DNA of 64,000 nucleotides, taken from Myxococcales bacterium (lineage in GTDB: Bacteria; Myxococcota_A; Bradymonadia; UBA7976; UBA1532). The position numbers and the translations under genes were made by a program. This document shows, in pieces, positions 49,481 to 57,967 of this stretch; position 1 is the stretch's first letter; each line of letters begins with the position of its first letter. The notes beneath the pieces are model-generated. The model had not been told where the DNA came from. It saw only the letters and a list, made by a program, of their open reading frames with translations, and searched no databases. The DNA lies in contig JACKDN010000020.1 in NCBI GenBank assembly GCA_020633465.1, positions 102,224-166,223 of the forward strand, read 5' to 3'.

Positions 49481-50004
49481 TTCCAACGGGGCACGTCCAC
49501 CACGCGCGTGCCCACCACGTAGTCGTGGAGGCAACGACGAGAGTCACCGAAGATGAGGAGCGCGTCCAGCAGCCCGACGAGCCCGCCCACGACCGGGATG
49601 GCGAACACGGCCTGGAAGATCCAGCTCCGGACGAACACGTCACGGATGAAGCCCACGCGGGTGCCATCCATGTGCACGATGCGCGACCCGACCATCCGCT
49701 TGCCGATCGTCTGGCCCGTCTTCGTCACCAGGTACGCCTGGTAGAGCCAAAGCGCCCCGATGGCCAGAAAGGGCACGCCGAAACCGAAGTCGCCGACGTC
49801 CGGCTCTCCCATCAACGGCACCACGAGGAAGGCGCTCAGGAGGAACGCGAAGTAGTACAGCAGGTTGTCGAGAAACGCGCCCGCGAAGCGCTTCCCACGC
49901 GAGGCATCGACGCCTCCGGTGAAGGTCGCTTTCAGCCCCCAGTCCGCGTCGTCGCTCGGCGGCGCGAATGGGTTCTGATCCTGATCGACTCGCATGTCCC
50001 GCAT
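49477..50004 (-). CDS. RDD-family membrane protein (first copy)
   Basis: 175 residues: short charged start, ASRGKRFAGAFLDNLLYYFA, several membrane helices, KTGQTIGKRMVGSRIVHMDG and SRRCLHDYVVGTRVV, all RDD features. ATG 50004 has a ribosome site (GAGGGG); ATG 49995 is an alternative. First gene of the MoxR locus. Divergent in sequence from the second RDD copy, so not a recent duplicate. Confidence 0.88.
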   Translation of the reverse strand: MRDMRVDQDQNPFAPPSDDADWGLKATFTGGVDASRGKRFAGAFLDNLLYYFAFLLSAFLVVPLMGEPDVGDFGFGVPFLAIGALWLYQAYLVTKTGQTIGKRMVGSRIVHMDGTRVGFIRDVFVRSWIFQAVFAIPVVGGLVGLLDALLIFGDSRRCLHDYVVGTRVVDVPRWK

Positions 50005-50187
50005 CGACTGCCCCTCGTCGAGCACGCCGCGCCCCCGGCCGGCGCGCGGCGCCGGCGCAGACCCCCGGTCGGATCGCACGCCCCGCGCGACCGACCGACC
50101 GTGAACGCTCACCTGCTCTGCTCGACCGCGACTGCGTTCGGTCCCCCGCGCCTCTGCGGATGGCCCTCAGCCCGGTGCCCCAGGCGA

Positions 50188-50216
50188 ACGATATTCGACC
50201 GGGACGGCTCGGCCAA
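50188..50216 (-). promoter_or_regulatory. Sigma-70-type promoter of the MoxR locus
   Basis: Minus strand TTGGCC (50216-50211), 17-nt spacer, TATCGT (50193-50188). The leader to the first RDD gene would be about 175 nt. Confidence 0.45.
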
Positions 50217-50250
50217 GGGTTTCGTCGCCGACGGTCGCGGGCGGGGCCCG

Positions 50251-51021
50251 TCAGACCGTGATGTTCAGGTGCGCGCCGGCCGTGACGTCCAGGTCGGCGC
50301 CGGTCACGACGCCGGCGGCGCGCGAGCAGAGGAAGACGATGGGGGCGGCGCACTCGGCGGGCGTGGGGATGCGGCGGGTGGCGCAGGCGTCCGCGAGGCG
50401 CTGGCGGGCCGCGGCGTCGGTGGCGGTGCGGCGGGCGAGGCGCTCGGTGTCGACGAAGCCGAGGGTGACCAGGTTGGCGGTCACGCCGTAGCGGCCGTAG
50501 TCGGCGGCGATGCCGCGCACCAGGCCGGCCAGGCCCGCCTTCGCCGCCGCGTAGGCGGTGCCACCGCGCACGCCCGTGCGCGCGGCCAGGCTGCCGAGGC
50601 ACACGACTCGGCCGTACTGTTGCTGGATCATGCCGGGCAGCAGGCGGCGGCACAGCTCGGCGGCGGCGACGAGGTCGACGTCGAGGAACGCCCGCAGGTC
50701 AGCGGCGTCGACGGTGTGCAAGCGTCGTGGCGCGAACCAGGACGCGACGCTCCACACGAGGATCGCCGGCGCGCCCAGCCGCGTGGTCACCTCGGCCAGC
50801 GCCGCCTCGGTGGCCGCCGCGTCGGTGAGATCGGCCGCGACGCCGATCGCCTCGCCTCCGCGCTCGACGATGCCGCGCGCCGCCGCCTCGACCTCGTCGG
50901 CCGTGCGCGCGACCAACGCCACGCGCGCGCCCTCGGCTGCCAACGCCTCGGCCACCGCGCGCCCCAAACCCCGGCCCGCGCCCGCGACCAGCGCGACCTC
51001 GTCCTGCAGTCCCAACTCCAT
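50251..51021 (-). CDS. Short-chain dehydrogenase/reductase (FabG-like)
   Basis: 256 residues with a Rossmann fold: cofactor motif VAGAGRGLGRAVAE, Asp in AADLTDAA, catalytic Ser in VVCLGSLAARTG and Tyr-x3-Lys in GTAYAAAKAGLAG. The residue after beta-2 (VARTADE) suggests NADP(H). Could reduce a beta-keto thioester or a related substrate made by the divergent KASIII cluster 270 bp away. Ends LDVTAGAHLNITV, like many FabG proteins. Confidence 0.9.
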   Translation of the reverse strand: MELGLQDEVALVAGAGRGLGRAVAEALAAEGARVALVARTADEVEAAARGIVERGGEAIGVAADLTDAAATEAALAEVTTRLGAPAILVWSVASWFAPRRLHTVDAADLRAFLDVDLVAAAELCRRLLPGMIQQQYGRVVCLGSLAARTGVRGGTAYAAAKAGLAGLVRGIAADYGRYGVTANLVTLGFVDTERLARRTATDAAARQRLADACATRRIPTPAECAAPIVFLCSRAAGVVTGADLDVTAGAHLNITV

Positions 51022-51027
51022 GCGCGC

Positions 51028-51056
51028 ATGCTCGGCGCGGCGGCCGAGCAATGCAA
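51028..51056 (-). promoter_or_regulatory. Putative promoter of the SDR gene
   Basis: Minus strand TTGCAT (51056-51051), 17-nt spacer, GAGCAT (51033-51028), 6 nt before the ATG at 51021. If used, the mRNA would be leaderless. Confidence 0.4.
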
Positions 51057-51254
51057 GAGGGCGCACCGAAAGCTGGACGCGCCGCTCGGTCCCCAACACG
51101 ACTGCGCCGACCGCGACGTCCCGCTCTGCGTCGCCGCGGTCCGAGCTCGGCCGTCGGCCGCGTCTCCACCGCGGCGTTCGAAACCCGTCATAGGCTGACA
51201 GCCCCTGGGACCGCCACCCCGTCCCGACCGCCAGCCCCCCGGAACATGCGCGCG

Positions 51255-51282
51255 TTGCATCGCGCCCCCCACGCCCTACAAT
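51255..51282 (+). promoter_or_regulatory. Promoter of the KASIII cluster, predicted leaderless
   Basis: TTGCAT (51255-51260), 16-nt spacer, TACAAT (51277-51282). The predicted start falls at the ATG at 51290. A second ATG at 51281 overlaps the -10 box, so it is unlikely to be in the transcript. Confidence 0.6.
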
Positions 51283-51289
51283 GGCCGCC

Positions 51290-52339
51290 ATGCCCGCCAC
51301 CCGCATCGGCCCCATCGAAGGCGTCGGCGTCCTGGGCGCCGGCACGGCGTTTCCCCCGCGCACCTATGCCAACGAGGACGCCCTGCGCCTGCTGCCCGAC
51401 GCGGCGGCGCGCGGGCCGGCGCGGCTGGCCTTCGCGGCGAAGGGGCTGACGCAGAGCATCGGCGTGGCCGAGCGCGCGTGGGCGCACCCGCCGGGCGCGC
51501 CGCTGGCACACGGGGACGAGCCGACGACGCTCGACCTGGCGCTGCAGGCGGGCCGCGCGGCGCTGGCCGACGCGGGCCTGGACGCCGCCGACTTGGGGCT
51601 GGTGCTCGTCGCGACCTCGACGCCGCATCGCATGACCTCGACGCTCGCCGTGCCGCTGGGCGCCGCGCTGGGCGCGCAGGCCGCCTGCATGGATACGCGC
51701 ACGGGCTGCTCGGCGGGGCTGTTCGCGCTGGGCACGGCGGCCCTGTTCGTCGCGGCGGGCAGCGGGCCCGCGCTCATCGTCGGCACCGAGACCTTCTCGA
51801 AGGTGGTCCCGCCCGATCATCCCATGGGCCTGCTTTCGCTGGGCGACGGGGCGGGCGCGCTGGTGCTGGGGCGCAAGCCGGGCTCGGCGCTCGAGGGTCT
51901 GTTCCTGCGCAGCGATGGCAACCTGGGCGCGCTGATCGGCACCAGCGGTCCGCTGCCGCCCACGCCCGACGCCATCGAGGCCGGCGGTTATCAGTTGAGC
52001 GGCCAGCCCGAGGCGCTCGCCGCCGCGCTGCCCGAACGCTACCTCGAAGCGTTGGGCGCAGCGCTCGACACCGCCGGCCGCGCGCCGACTGACCTCGCCG
52101 CCTACGTGCCGCACCAGACCAGCGTGCCGCTGATCCGCGAGGTCGCCGCGTCCGCCGGCATCCCGGCCGACCGCGTGTGGACCGAGGGCGTCGGTCGCCA
52201 CGCGAACATCGGCGCGGCGGGCTGGCTGGTCGCCTTCGCCGAGGCGCGCGCGGCCGGCCGCTTCGGCGACGGCGATCCCGTCGCCACGGCCTCGGTGGGC
52301 GGCGGCATGTCCTGGGCCGCCGCGGTGCTGCGTTGCTGA
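51290..52339 (+). CDS. KASIII-family beta-ketoacyl synthase (FabH-like), copy 1
   Basis: 349 residues of thiolase fold: nucleophile Cys in DTRTGCSAGLFALG, His in YVPHQTSVPLI and Asn in VGRHANIGAAG, the Cys-His-Asn triad of KASIII. Condenses a starter acyl thioester with an extender, or transfers an acyl group. ATG 51290 is preferred over 51281 because the promoter's -10 box covers the latter. First of five genes in a tight plus-strand run; the ligase TTG lies within its 3' end. Confidence 0.92.
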   Translation: MPATRIGPIEGVGVLGAGTAFPPRTYANEDALRLLPDAAARGPARLAFAAKGLTQSIGVAERAWAHPPGAPLAHGDEPTTLDLALQAGRAALADAGLDAADLGLVLVATSTPHRMTSTLAVPLGAALGAQAACMDTRTGCSAGLFALGTAALFVAAGSGPALIVGTETFSKVVPPDHPMGLLSLGDGAGALVLGRKPGSALEGLFLRSDGNLGALIGTSGPLPPTPDAIEAGGYQLSGQPEALAAALPERYLEALGAALDTAGRAPTDLAAYVPHQTSVPLIREVAASAGIPADRVWTEGVGRHANIGAAGWLVAFAEARAAGRFGDGDPVATASVGGGMSWAAAVLRC

Positions 52340-53655
52340 GCGGCCTGCTGGCGGACGGGCCGCGCCGACCCAGCGCGCCCGCGCTGATCGCCTCGGACGG
52401 GGCGAGCCTGAGCTACGACGCCCTGCGCGCCGAGATCCGCCGCCGTGCTGACTCACTGCCCGCCGGCCGCGCGGTGGGCGTCTGCGGCGCGACGCCCACC
52501 GAGACGCTGCTGGACGCGCTCGCGGTGCTGGCGGCCGGCGCGGTGCTGCTGCCGCTGGACGCGCGCGCTACCCCCGAGGATCACAACGCCATCGTCGCGC
52601 GTGTCGGCGCCGCGGGCATCCTCGGCGCTCCCTTGCGAGACGCGGCCCTGCTCGATCCGCGCGCCGCGCTGGTGCTGTCGACCTCGGGCTCGTCGGGCCG
52701 CCCCAAGGACGTCCTGCTCGGCCGCGACGGCCTGGTCGCCAACATCGAGGCGATCCTCGACTACCTGCCCGTGGCCGACCACCCGCGCACGGCCATCGTG
52801 CTGCCGCTGAACTACAGCTACGCGCTGGTGGGGCAGGCCCTGACGACGCTGGCCGTTGGCGGCACCGTCGTGCTGCTGAGCGATCTGAACTACCCCGCCC
52901 AGCAGGCCGAGCGCATGGCCGCGCTGCGCGTCGAAGGATTATCGTCCGTGCCCGCGTCGCTCCGGCTGCTGGCCGCCGCGAACGCTCCCCCGCTCGCCTA
53001 CGTCGCTTCGGCCGGCGGCCCGCTGAGCGACGCCACGCGGCAGTCGATGGCCGAGGCGTGGCCCGACGCGCGCCGCTTCAATCAATACGGCCTGACCGAA
53101 GCGTCGCCGCGCGTGACCGCGTGCAGCGACGTCGAGGCGGCGTTCCACCGTGGCTCGGTGGGGCGCCCGCTGCGCGGCGTGCAGGTCGAGGCCGTCGACG
53201 GTGAGCTCGTCGTGCGCAGCCCCGCGGTGATGCTGGGGTACCTGAACGATCCCGAGGGCACCGCCGCCGCGCTCACCTCGCGCGGCCTACGCACCGGCGA
53301 CCGCGGACACGTCGACGCCGACGGCTACGTCTTCGTCGAGGGCCGCGTGGACGATCTGGTGAAGATCGCCGGCGAGCGGGTCAGCCTCGACGCCGTCGCC
53401 GCCGCCGTTCGAACGCTCCCCGGCGTGCGCGACGCCGCCGTGGTGACGCTGCCCGACGCCCGCACCGATCTGCGCCTGGCTGCGCTGGTGGTGCTCGACG
53501 GCGACGCCGAGCTGCGCGCCGTGCGCCGGGCCGCCCGCGCCCTTCACCCGGCCCACCGCCCGACACTGTGGGCCGCCGCCGAAGCGCTGCCCACCAACGC
53601 ACGCGCCAAGCTCGATCGCTCCGCCGTCCGCCGGCTGCTGGAGGCCACCCGATGA
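52333..53655 (+). CDS. AMP-forming acyl-CoA/ACP ligase
   Basis: 440 residues of the ANL superfamily: P-loop STSGSSGRPKDVLL, A5 motif NQYGLTEASPR, A7 TGDRGHVDADGYVFV and A8 GRVDDLVKIAGERVSL, with an A10-type Lys in PTNARAKLDRS. Activates a carboxylic acid as adenylate and loads it on CoA or, more likely, on the ACP encoded next. Shorter than most ligases because the N-terminal domain is compact. Start is TTG 52333, overlapping the KASIII stop by 7 bp; the ACP ATG overlaps its own stop. Confidence 0.9.
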   Translation: MLSGLLADGPRRPSAPALIASDGASLSYDALRAEIRRRADSLPAGRAVGVCGATPTETLLDALAVLAAGAVLLPLDARATPEDHNAIVARVGAAGILGAPLRDAALLDPRAALVLSTSGSSGRPKDVLLGRDGLVANIEAILDYLPVADHPRTAIVLPLNYSYALVGQALTTLAVGGTVVLLSDLNYPAQQAERMAALRVEGLSSVPASLRLLAAANAPPLAYVASAGGPLSDATRQSMAEAWPDARRFNQYGLTEASPRVTACSDVEAAFHRGSVGRPLRGVQVEAVDGELVVRSPAVMLGYLNDPEGTAAALTSRGLRTGDRGHVDADGYVFVEGRVDDLVKIAGERVSLDAVAAAVRTLPGVRDAAVVTLPDARTDLRLAALVVLDGDAELRAVRRAARALHPAHRPTLWAAAEALPTNARAKLDRSAVRRLLEATR

Positions 53656-53879
53656 CGCAGAACGACGTCCTACCCGCCGTGCGCGACCTGGTCGCCGACT
53701 ACGCCGAGGTGGGGGACGACGCGGCGCCGCTCGACCTCGACTCGCTGTCGCTGATCCAGCTGACCGAGGATCTCGAGGATCGCTTCGGCTTCGTGGTCGC
53801 CGCGGACGACCTGGTGCCCGCGCACTTCGACAGCGTCGCGGCCATCGCGGCGTTCGTGCAGGGCAAGGTACAGCGATGA
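53652..53879 (+). CDS. Acyl carrier protein
   Basis: 75 residues with phosphopantetheine Ser in PLDLDSLSLIQLTEDLED and a four-helix ACP pattern (RFGFVVAADDLVPAHFDSVA). Shuttles acyl chains between the ligase and the two ketosynthases. ATG overlaps the ligase stop (ATGA) and its own stop overlaps the next ATG. Distinct from a housekeeping AcpP by its cluster context. Confidence 0.93.
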   Translation: MTQNDVLPAVRDLVADYAEVGDDAAPLDLDSLSLIQLTEDLEDRFGFVVAADDLVPAHFDSVAAIAAFVQGKVQR

Positions 53880-54919
53880 GGGTGCTGCGACCGGCGGCGC
53901 TGGGCCGCCCCGTGCGCCTCGCCGGCGTCGGCGCCTACCTGCCCGAGCGCGTCGTGACCAACGCGGATCTGGTGGCGGCCGGGGCGCCGCTCGACGCCGA
54001 CGAGATGGTGCGGCTGAGCGGCATCCGGGAGCGTCGCTTCGTCGCGCCCGACCAGGCGACCAGCGATCTCGCCGCGGAGGCGGGCCGGCGCGCGTTGGCC
54101 GCGGCGGGCGTCTCACCGGACGCCGTCGACCGCCTGCTGGTGGGGACCGTCTCGCCCGACCACCCGAGCCCCGGCGCGGCCTGCCGCGTGCAGACGCTGC
54201 TGGGCCTGGGTACGGTGCCTTCGATGGATCTCACCGCCGCCTGCAGCAGCTTCCTGTACGCGCTCGACGCCGCCGCGCGCGCCGTGATGACGGGCGACGA
54301 GGCGGTGCTGGCGGTCGCCGCGGACGTGCGCAGCCGCTTCGTCGATCCCACCGACCGTGCCACCTGCGCGCTGTTCGGCGACGGCGCGGGCGCCGCGGTG
54401 GTGACGCCCCACGAGGACGCCGAGAGCGGCCTGCTGGCGATCGGTCTGCTGGCCGACGGAAAAGGCTACGACGCGGTGAAGATGCCCGCGGGTGGATCGC
54501 GGCGACCCATCGACGGGGACGCGCTGGCCGAGCGCGCGCAGTACGTCGAGATGCACAGCGGTCCTCAGGTGTATCTGGCCGCGGTCGAGGGCATGCTGGG
54601 CACGGCGAAGACGCTGCTGGAGGCCGTCGACCTGACCTTCGACGACATCGCTTACGTGGTGCCGCACCAGCCGAACAAGCGCATCCTCGACCGGATGGGC
54701 CGGCTGGCGGGCATCCCCGACGAGAAGGTCGTGAAGGTGATCGAGACGGTGGGCAACATCTCGGGGGCGACGGTGCCGGTCGCGCTCGACCATGTGCTGC
54801 GGTCGGGCGCGGTGCGGGCGGGCGACCGCCTGTTGTTGCTGGCCGCCGGCGCCGGCTACACCGCGGGCGCGGCGCTGCTGCGCGTGGACGAGGCGCTACT
54901 GGCGACGGTGGGGCGATGA
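53876..54919 (+). CDS. KASIII-family beta-ketoacyl synthase (FabH-like), copy 2
   Basis: 347 residues: Cys in MDLTAACSSFLYALD, His in YVVPHQPNKRIL and Asn in TVGNISGATVPVAL, with the FabH dimer segment RLAGVGAYLPERVVTN. Closer to canonical FabH than copy 1 (complete GNISGATVP motif), so copy 2 may start chains and copy 1 may do a second condensation or ester-type transfer. Translationally coupled to the ACP upstream and the GH31 gene downstream. Confidence 0.94.
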   Translation: MRVLRPAALGRPVRLAGVGAYLPERVVTNADLVAAGAPLDADEMVRLSGIRERRFVAPDQATSDLAAEAGRRALAAAGVSPDAVDRLLVGTVSPDHPSPGAACRVQTLLGLGTVPSMDLTAACSSFLYALDAAARAVMTGDEAVLAVAADVRSRFVDPTDRATCALFGDGAGAAVVTPHEDAESGLLAIGLLADGKGYDAVKMPAGGSRRPIDGDALAERAQYVEMHSGPQVYLAAVEGMLGTAKTLLEAVDLTFDDIAYVVPHQPNKRILDRMGRLAGIPDEKVVKVIETVGNISGATVPVALDHVLRSGAVRAGDRLLLLAAGAGYTAGAALLRVDEALLATVGR

Positions 54920-57555
54920 GGGGGCAGGGAGCGATGCGACGCTGGGTGATGGTGGCCGCGCTGGCGGCCGCGGGCTGCGACGACGGCGGCGGTGCGGAGC
55001 GTTCGGACGCAGCGCCGAGCGATGGCGCGGTCGTGGACGCCGCGGTCGATCGGGGCACGGTCGACGCCGCGCCGATGGACGCCGCCACGGACGCGACCCC
55101 TTTGCAGGACGAGGGCGTGGCGCGGGACGCCGGGCCCGACGCGGACCCGGACGCCGCGCCCCCCGCGGCGGAGGCGGCGCGGCTGGAGGCCGGCGACGTC
55201 GCGCTCGTGGCCTTCGAGGACGGCGCGTTCGACCTGCGCTGGGCGGGTGAGACCCGCCTGCGCTTCGGTCCCGACGCCCTGCGCCTGGGCCTGGTCGACG
55301 CCGTCGCCGACGACTTCAACTACGACCCCTGGAACCTGTTCACCGGCCCGGTCACCTCGCACCCGCGCGGCCTGGACTGGCAGACGCCCACCGCCGCGGC
55401 CGTGGAACGCTCCGCCGACACGCTGACGCTGACGCTCACCTACCCCGCCGGCGACGCGACCTTGACGCTGCGCCTCGAGGGCGAGCGCATCGTCGCGCGC
55501 CTGCAGCCACCGGCAGGTGAGGTGGCCTACTTCCGGCTCGTGCCCACCGTCGACGCCGACGAGGACTTCTACGGCCTCGGCTCGGCGCTCGATCGCCCCA
55601 ACCACCGCGGCAAGCGACTGGCGCTGCAGCTCGAGATCGACCTGTTCGTCGAGAGCGCCAACAACGAGGCCAACGTGCCTGTGCCGCTGCTGATCGGCAC
55701 CCGCGGCTGGGGACTGTTCGTCGAGGACGATCACCCGATGGCCGTCGACGTCGCCGCCACCGACCCCACGCGCGTCGACTTCCAGGTGGGCACCGGCCCG
55801 GCGTCGAGCGACGGCCTGCGCTTCCACCTGTTCGCGGCCGCGCACCCGCTGGACGTGCTGAAGCCCTACTTCGAGGTGACCGGCTTCCCCAAGCTGCCCG
55901 CCACCTGGGCGCTGGGGCCGTGGCTGTGGCGCGACGAGAACCGCGACCAGGCCGAGGTCGAGTCGGACGTGCAGACCATGCGCGACCTCGATCTGGCGGC
56001 CACCGGCGTCTGGGTCGACCGCCCGTACGCCAGCGGCGTCAGCAGCTTCGACTTCCACCCGACGCAGTTTCCCGATCCGGCGGCGATGATCCAGCGCGCC
56101 CACGACCTCGGCTTCCGCTTCGCGCTGTGGCACACGGCCTACGTCGGCGAGGATCAGGCCGCCACCGCCGCGCTGCACGAAGAGGCCGAGGCCGGCGGCT
56201 ACTACCCGCCGCAGACCGGACCCATCGTCAACAACTGGGGCCGGCCGGTCGACTACACGAACCCCGACGCATATGCCTGGTGGCAGGATCTCGTGCGCCG
56301 CTACACCGACCTGGGCGTCGAGGGCTTCAAGCTCGATTACGTGCAGGACGTCGTCGCCGGCCTGGGCCCGCGCCGGAACGTCTGGATCTTCGCCGACGGC
56401 AGCACCGAGCGCACGATGCACAAGCGTTACCAGGCGTTGTACCACCAGGTCTTCGCCGAGACGCTCCCACAGGAGGGACCCAGCGCCGGCGGCTTCCTGC
56501 TGACGCGCACGGGCGTGTACGGCGATCAGACCAACGGCGTGATCATCTGGCCCGGCGACCTGGACGCGACGATGGCGCGCCACAAGGACCGCGTGCAGGA
56601 TCGCGACGGCAGCTCCTACAGCGCGACCGGCGGCCTGCCCGCCTCGATGGTGGACGGGCTGAGCCTGGCCGCGTCGGGCTTCGCGTTCTACGGCAGCGAC
56701 ACCGGCGGCTACCGCCACTGTCCGCCGGACAAAGAGACCTTCACGCGCTGGTTCCAGCAGACGGCGCTGTCGTCGGTCATGCAGATCGGCACGAGCTGCA
56801 ACGACGTCGCCTGGGAGTTCGAGGACGCGAACGGCTTCGACGCCGAGATGCTCGACTGGTATCGCACCTACACCCGGCTGCACCTGCGGCTGTGGCCCTA
56901 CGCGTGGACGCTGGCGAACGCGATGCTGACCGACGGGCGCCCGCTGCAGCGACCCTACGGCCTGCAGCACCCGGAGTTGGGGAAGCATCCGTGGGACACC
57001 TACTTCTTCGGCGACGACCTGCTGGTGGCGCCGGTGATGGAGCGCGACGCGCGCACGCGCACGGTGCCCTTCCCGCCCGGTGACTGGTTCGACTGGTGGA
57101 CCGGCGCCCGCGTCGAGGGCGGCGCGGATCGCGAGATGGACGCGCCGCTCGGAACACTCCCGCTGTACCTCCGCGCCGGCGGCATCGTCCCGATGCTGCG
57201 GCCCACCATCGACACGCTGGCGCCCGTCGCCGATCCCGACGCGGTCGACAGCTTCGCCACCGAAGCCGGTCGCCTGTACGTGCGCCTGGCCGCGGGCCCG
57301 GCGAACGCTCTGACGCTTTACGACGGCACGCGCATCGCCCACGACGGCGCCGCGGTGAGCATCACGCCCGGCGACGTCTTCACCACCGGCGCCCAGCTCG
57401 AGATCGTCGGCCTCGACGCCCCCACCGTCGAGGGCGTGCCCGCCCTGCCCGACCGCGCCGCGCTCGAGGCGGCCGACCGCGGCTGGTGGTGGGACCCCGC
57501 CGGAACGCTCTACGTGCGCCTCGGCCCCGCCGACCGCGCCATCGACCTCCGCTGA
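54916..57555 (+). CDS. GH31-family glycosidase-like lipoprotein
   Basis: 879 residues: lipoprotein signal (RRWVMVAALAAAGCDDG), an Asp/Ala-rich linker (about 25-90), the GH31 N-terminal beta domain (YGLGSALDRPNHRGKRLALQ), and the (beta/alpha)8 barrel with WALGPWLWRDENRDQAEVE, GVEGFKLDYVQD (nucleophile Asp), WPGDLDATM and FYGSDTGGYRH, followed by C-terminal beta domains (LPLYLRAGGIVPML). Expected to cleave alpha-glycosidic bonds outside the cell. ATG 54916 overlaps the KASIII stop; ATG 54934 with GGGAG upstream starts directly at the signal. Its coupling to a lipid-type cluster is unusual. Confidence 0.92.
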   Translation: MRGQGAMRRWVMVAALAAAGCDDGGGAERSDAAPSDGAVVDAAVDRGTVDAAPMDAATDATPLQDEGVARDAGPDADPDAAPPAAEAARLEAGDVALVAFEDGAFDLRWAGETRLRFGPDALRLGLVDAVADDFNYDPWNLFTGPVTSHPRGLDWQTPTAAAVERSADTLTLTLTYPAGDATLTLRLEGERIVARLQPPAGEVAYFRLVPTVDADEDFYGLGSALDRPNHRGKRLALQLEIDLFVESANNEANVPVPLLIGTRGWGLFVEDDHPMAVDVAATDPTRVDFQVGTGPASSDGLRFHLFAAAHPLDVLKPYFEVTGFPKLPATWALGPWLWRDENRDQAEVESDVQTMRDLDLAATGVWVDRPYASGVSSFDFHPTQFPDPAAMIQRAHDLGFRFALWHTAYVGEDQAATAALHEEAEAGGYYPPQTGPIVNNWGRPVDYTNPDAYAWWQDLVRRYTDLGVEGFKLDYVQDVVAGLGPRRNVWIFADGSTERTMHKRYQALYHQVFAETLPQEGPSAGGFLLTRTGVYGDQTNGVIIWPGDLDATMARHKDRVQDRDGSSYSATGGLPASMVDGLSLAASGFAFYGSDTGGYRHCPPDKETFTRWFQQTALSSVMQIGTSCNDVAWEFEDANGFDAEMLDWYRTYTRLHLRLWPYAWTLANAMLTDGRPLQRPYGLQHPELGKHPWDTYFFGDDLLVAPVMERDARTRTVPFPPGDWFDWWTGARVEGGADREMDAPLGTLPLYLRAGGIVPMLRPTIDTLAPVADPDAVDSFATEAGRLYVRLAAGPANALTLYDGTRIAHDGAAVSITPGDVFTTGAQLEIVGLDAPTVEGVPALPDRAALEAADRGWWWDPAGTLYVRLGPADRAIDLR

Positions 57556-57575
57556 GTCATCGAGAGGCACACCTC

Positions 57576-57959
57576 ATGGAGCATCCGCCGCCCGCCGAGC
57601 TGACCGATCCCGACCTGATCGCGCTGCGCGACTTCGCCCTCGGCCTGCCCGACGCCGTCGAGACGCTGCCTTGGGGCGAGCGCGCGTGGGGCGTGCGCAA
57701 GAAGAACTTCGCGTTCTTTCATACGGGAGAGCACGGCGTCAGCCTCACCTGCAAGCTGCCCGAGAGCCGCTACGCCGTGGAGCACCTGCCCTACGTGAAG
57801 CCGGCCGGCTACAACCTGGGCAAGTCGGGCTGGATGACCGCGACCATCCCGCCCGGCGAGAAGGTGCCGGTCGACGAGCTGCTCGACTGGCTGGACGAGA
57901 GCTATCGGGCGGTCGCGCCGAAGACGCTGGTGAAGGCGCTGGACGCGCGGGAAACGTAG
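57576..57959 (+). CDS. MmcQ/YjbR-family protein
   Basis: 127 residues, double-wing-type small fold: ALGLPDAVETLPWGERAWGV, KKNFAFFHTGEHGVSLTCKL, YVKPAGYNLGKSGWMTATIP and DWLDESYRAVAPKTLVKAL are family features. YjbR proteins bind DNA or nucleotides weakly at best; the biochemical role is unsettled. 20 bp after the GH31 stop with GAGAGG upstream, convergent with the AAA gene (8-bp gap). Confidence 0.9.
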   Translation: MEHPPPAELTDPDLIALRDFALGLPDAVETLPWGERAWGVRKKNFAFFHTGEHGVSLTCKLPESRYAVEHLPYVKPAGYNLGKSGWMTATIPPGEKVPVDELLDWLDESYRAVAPKTLVKALDARET

Positions 57960-57967
57960 GCGCGGCG

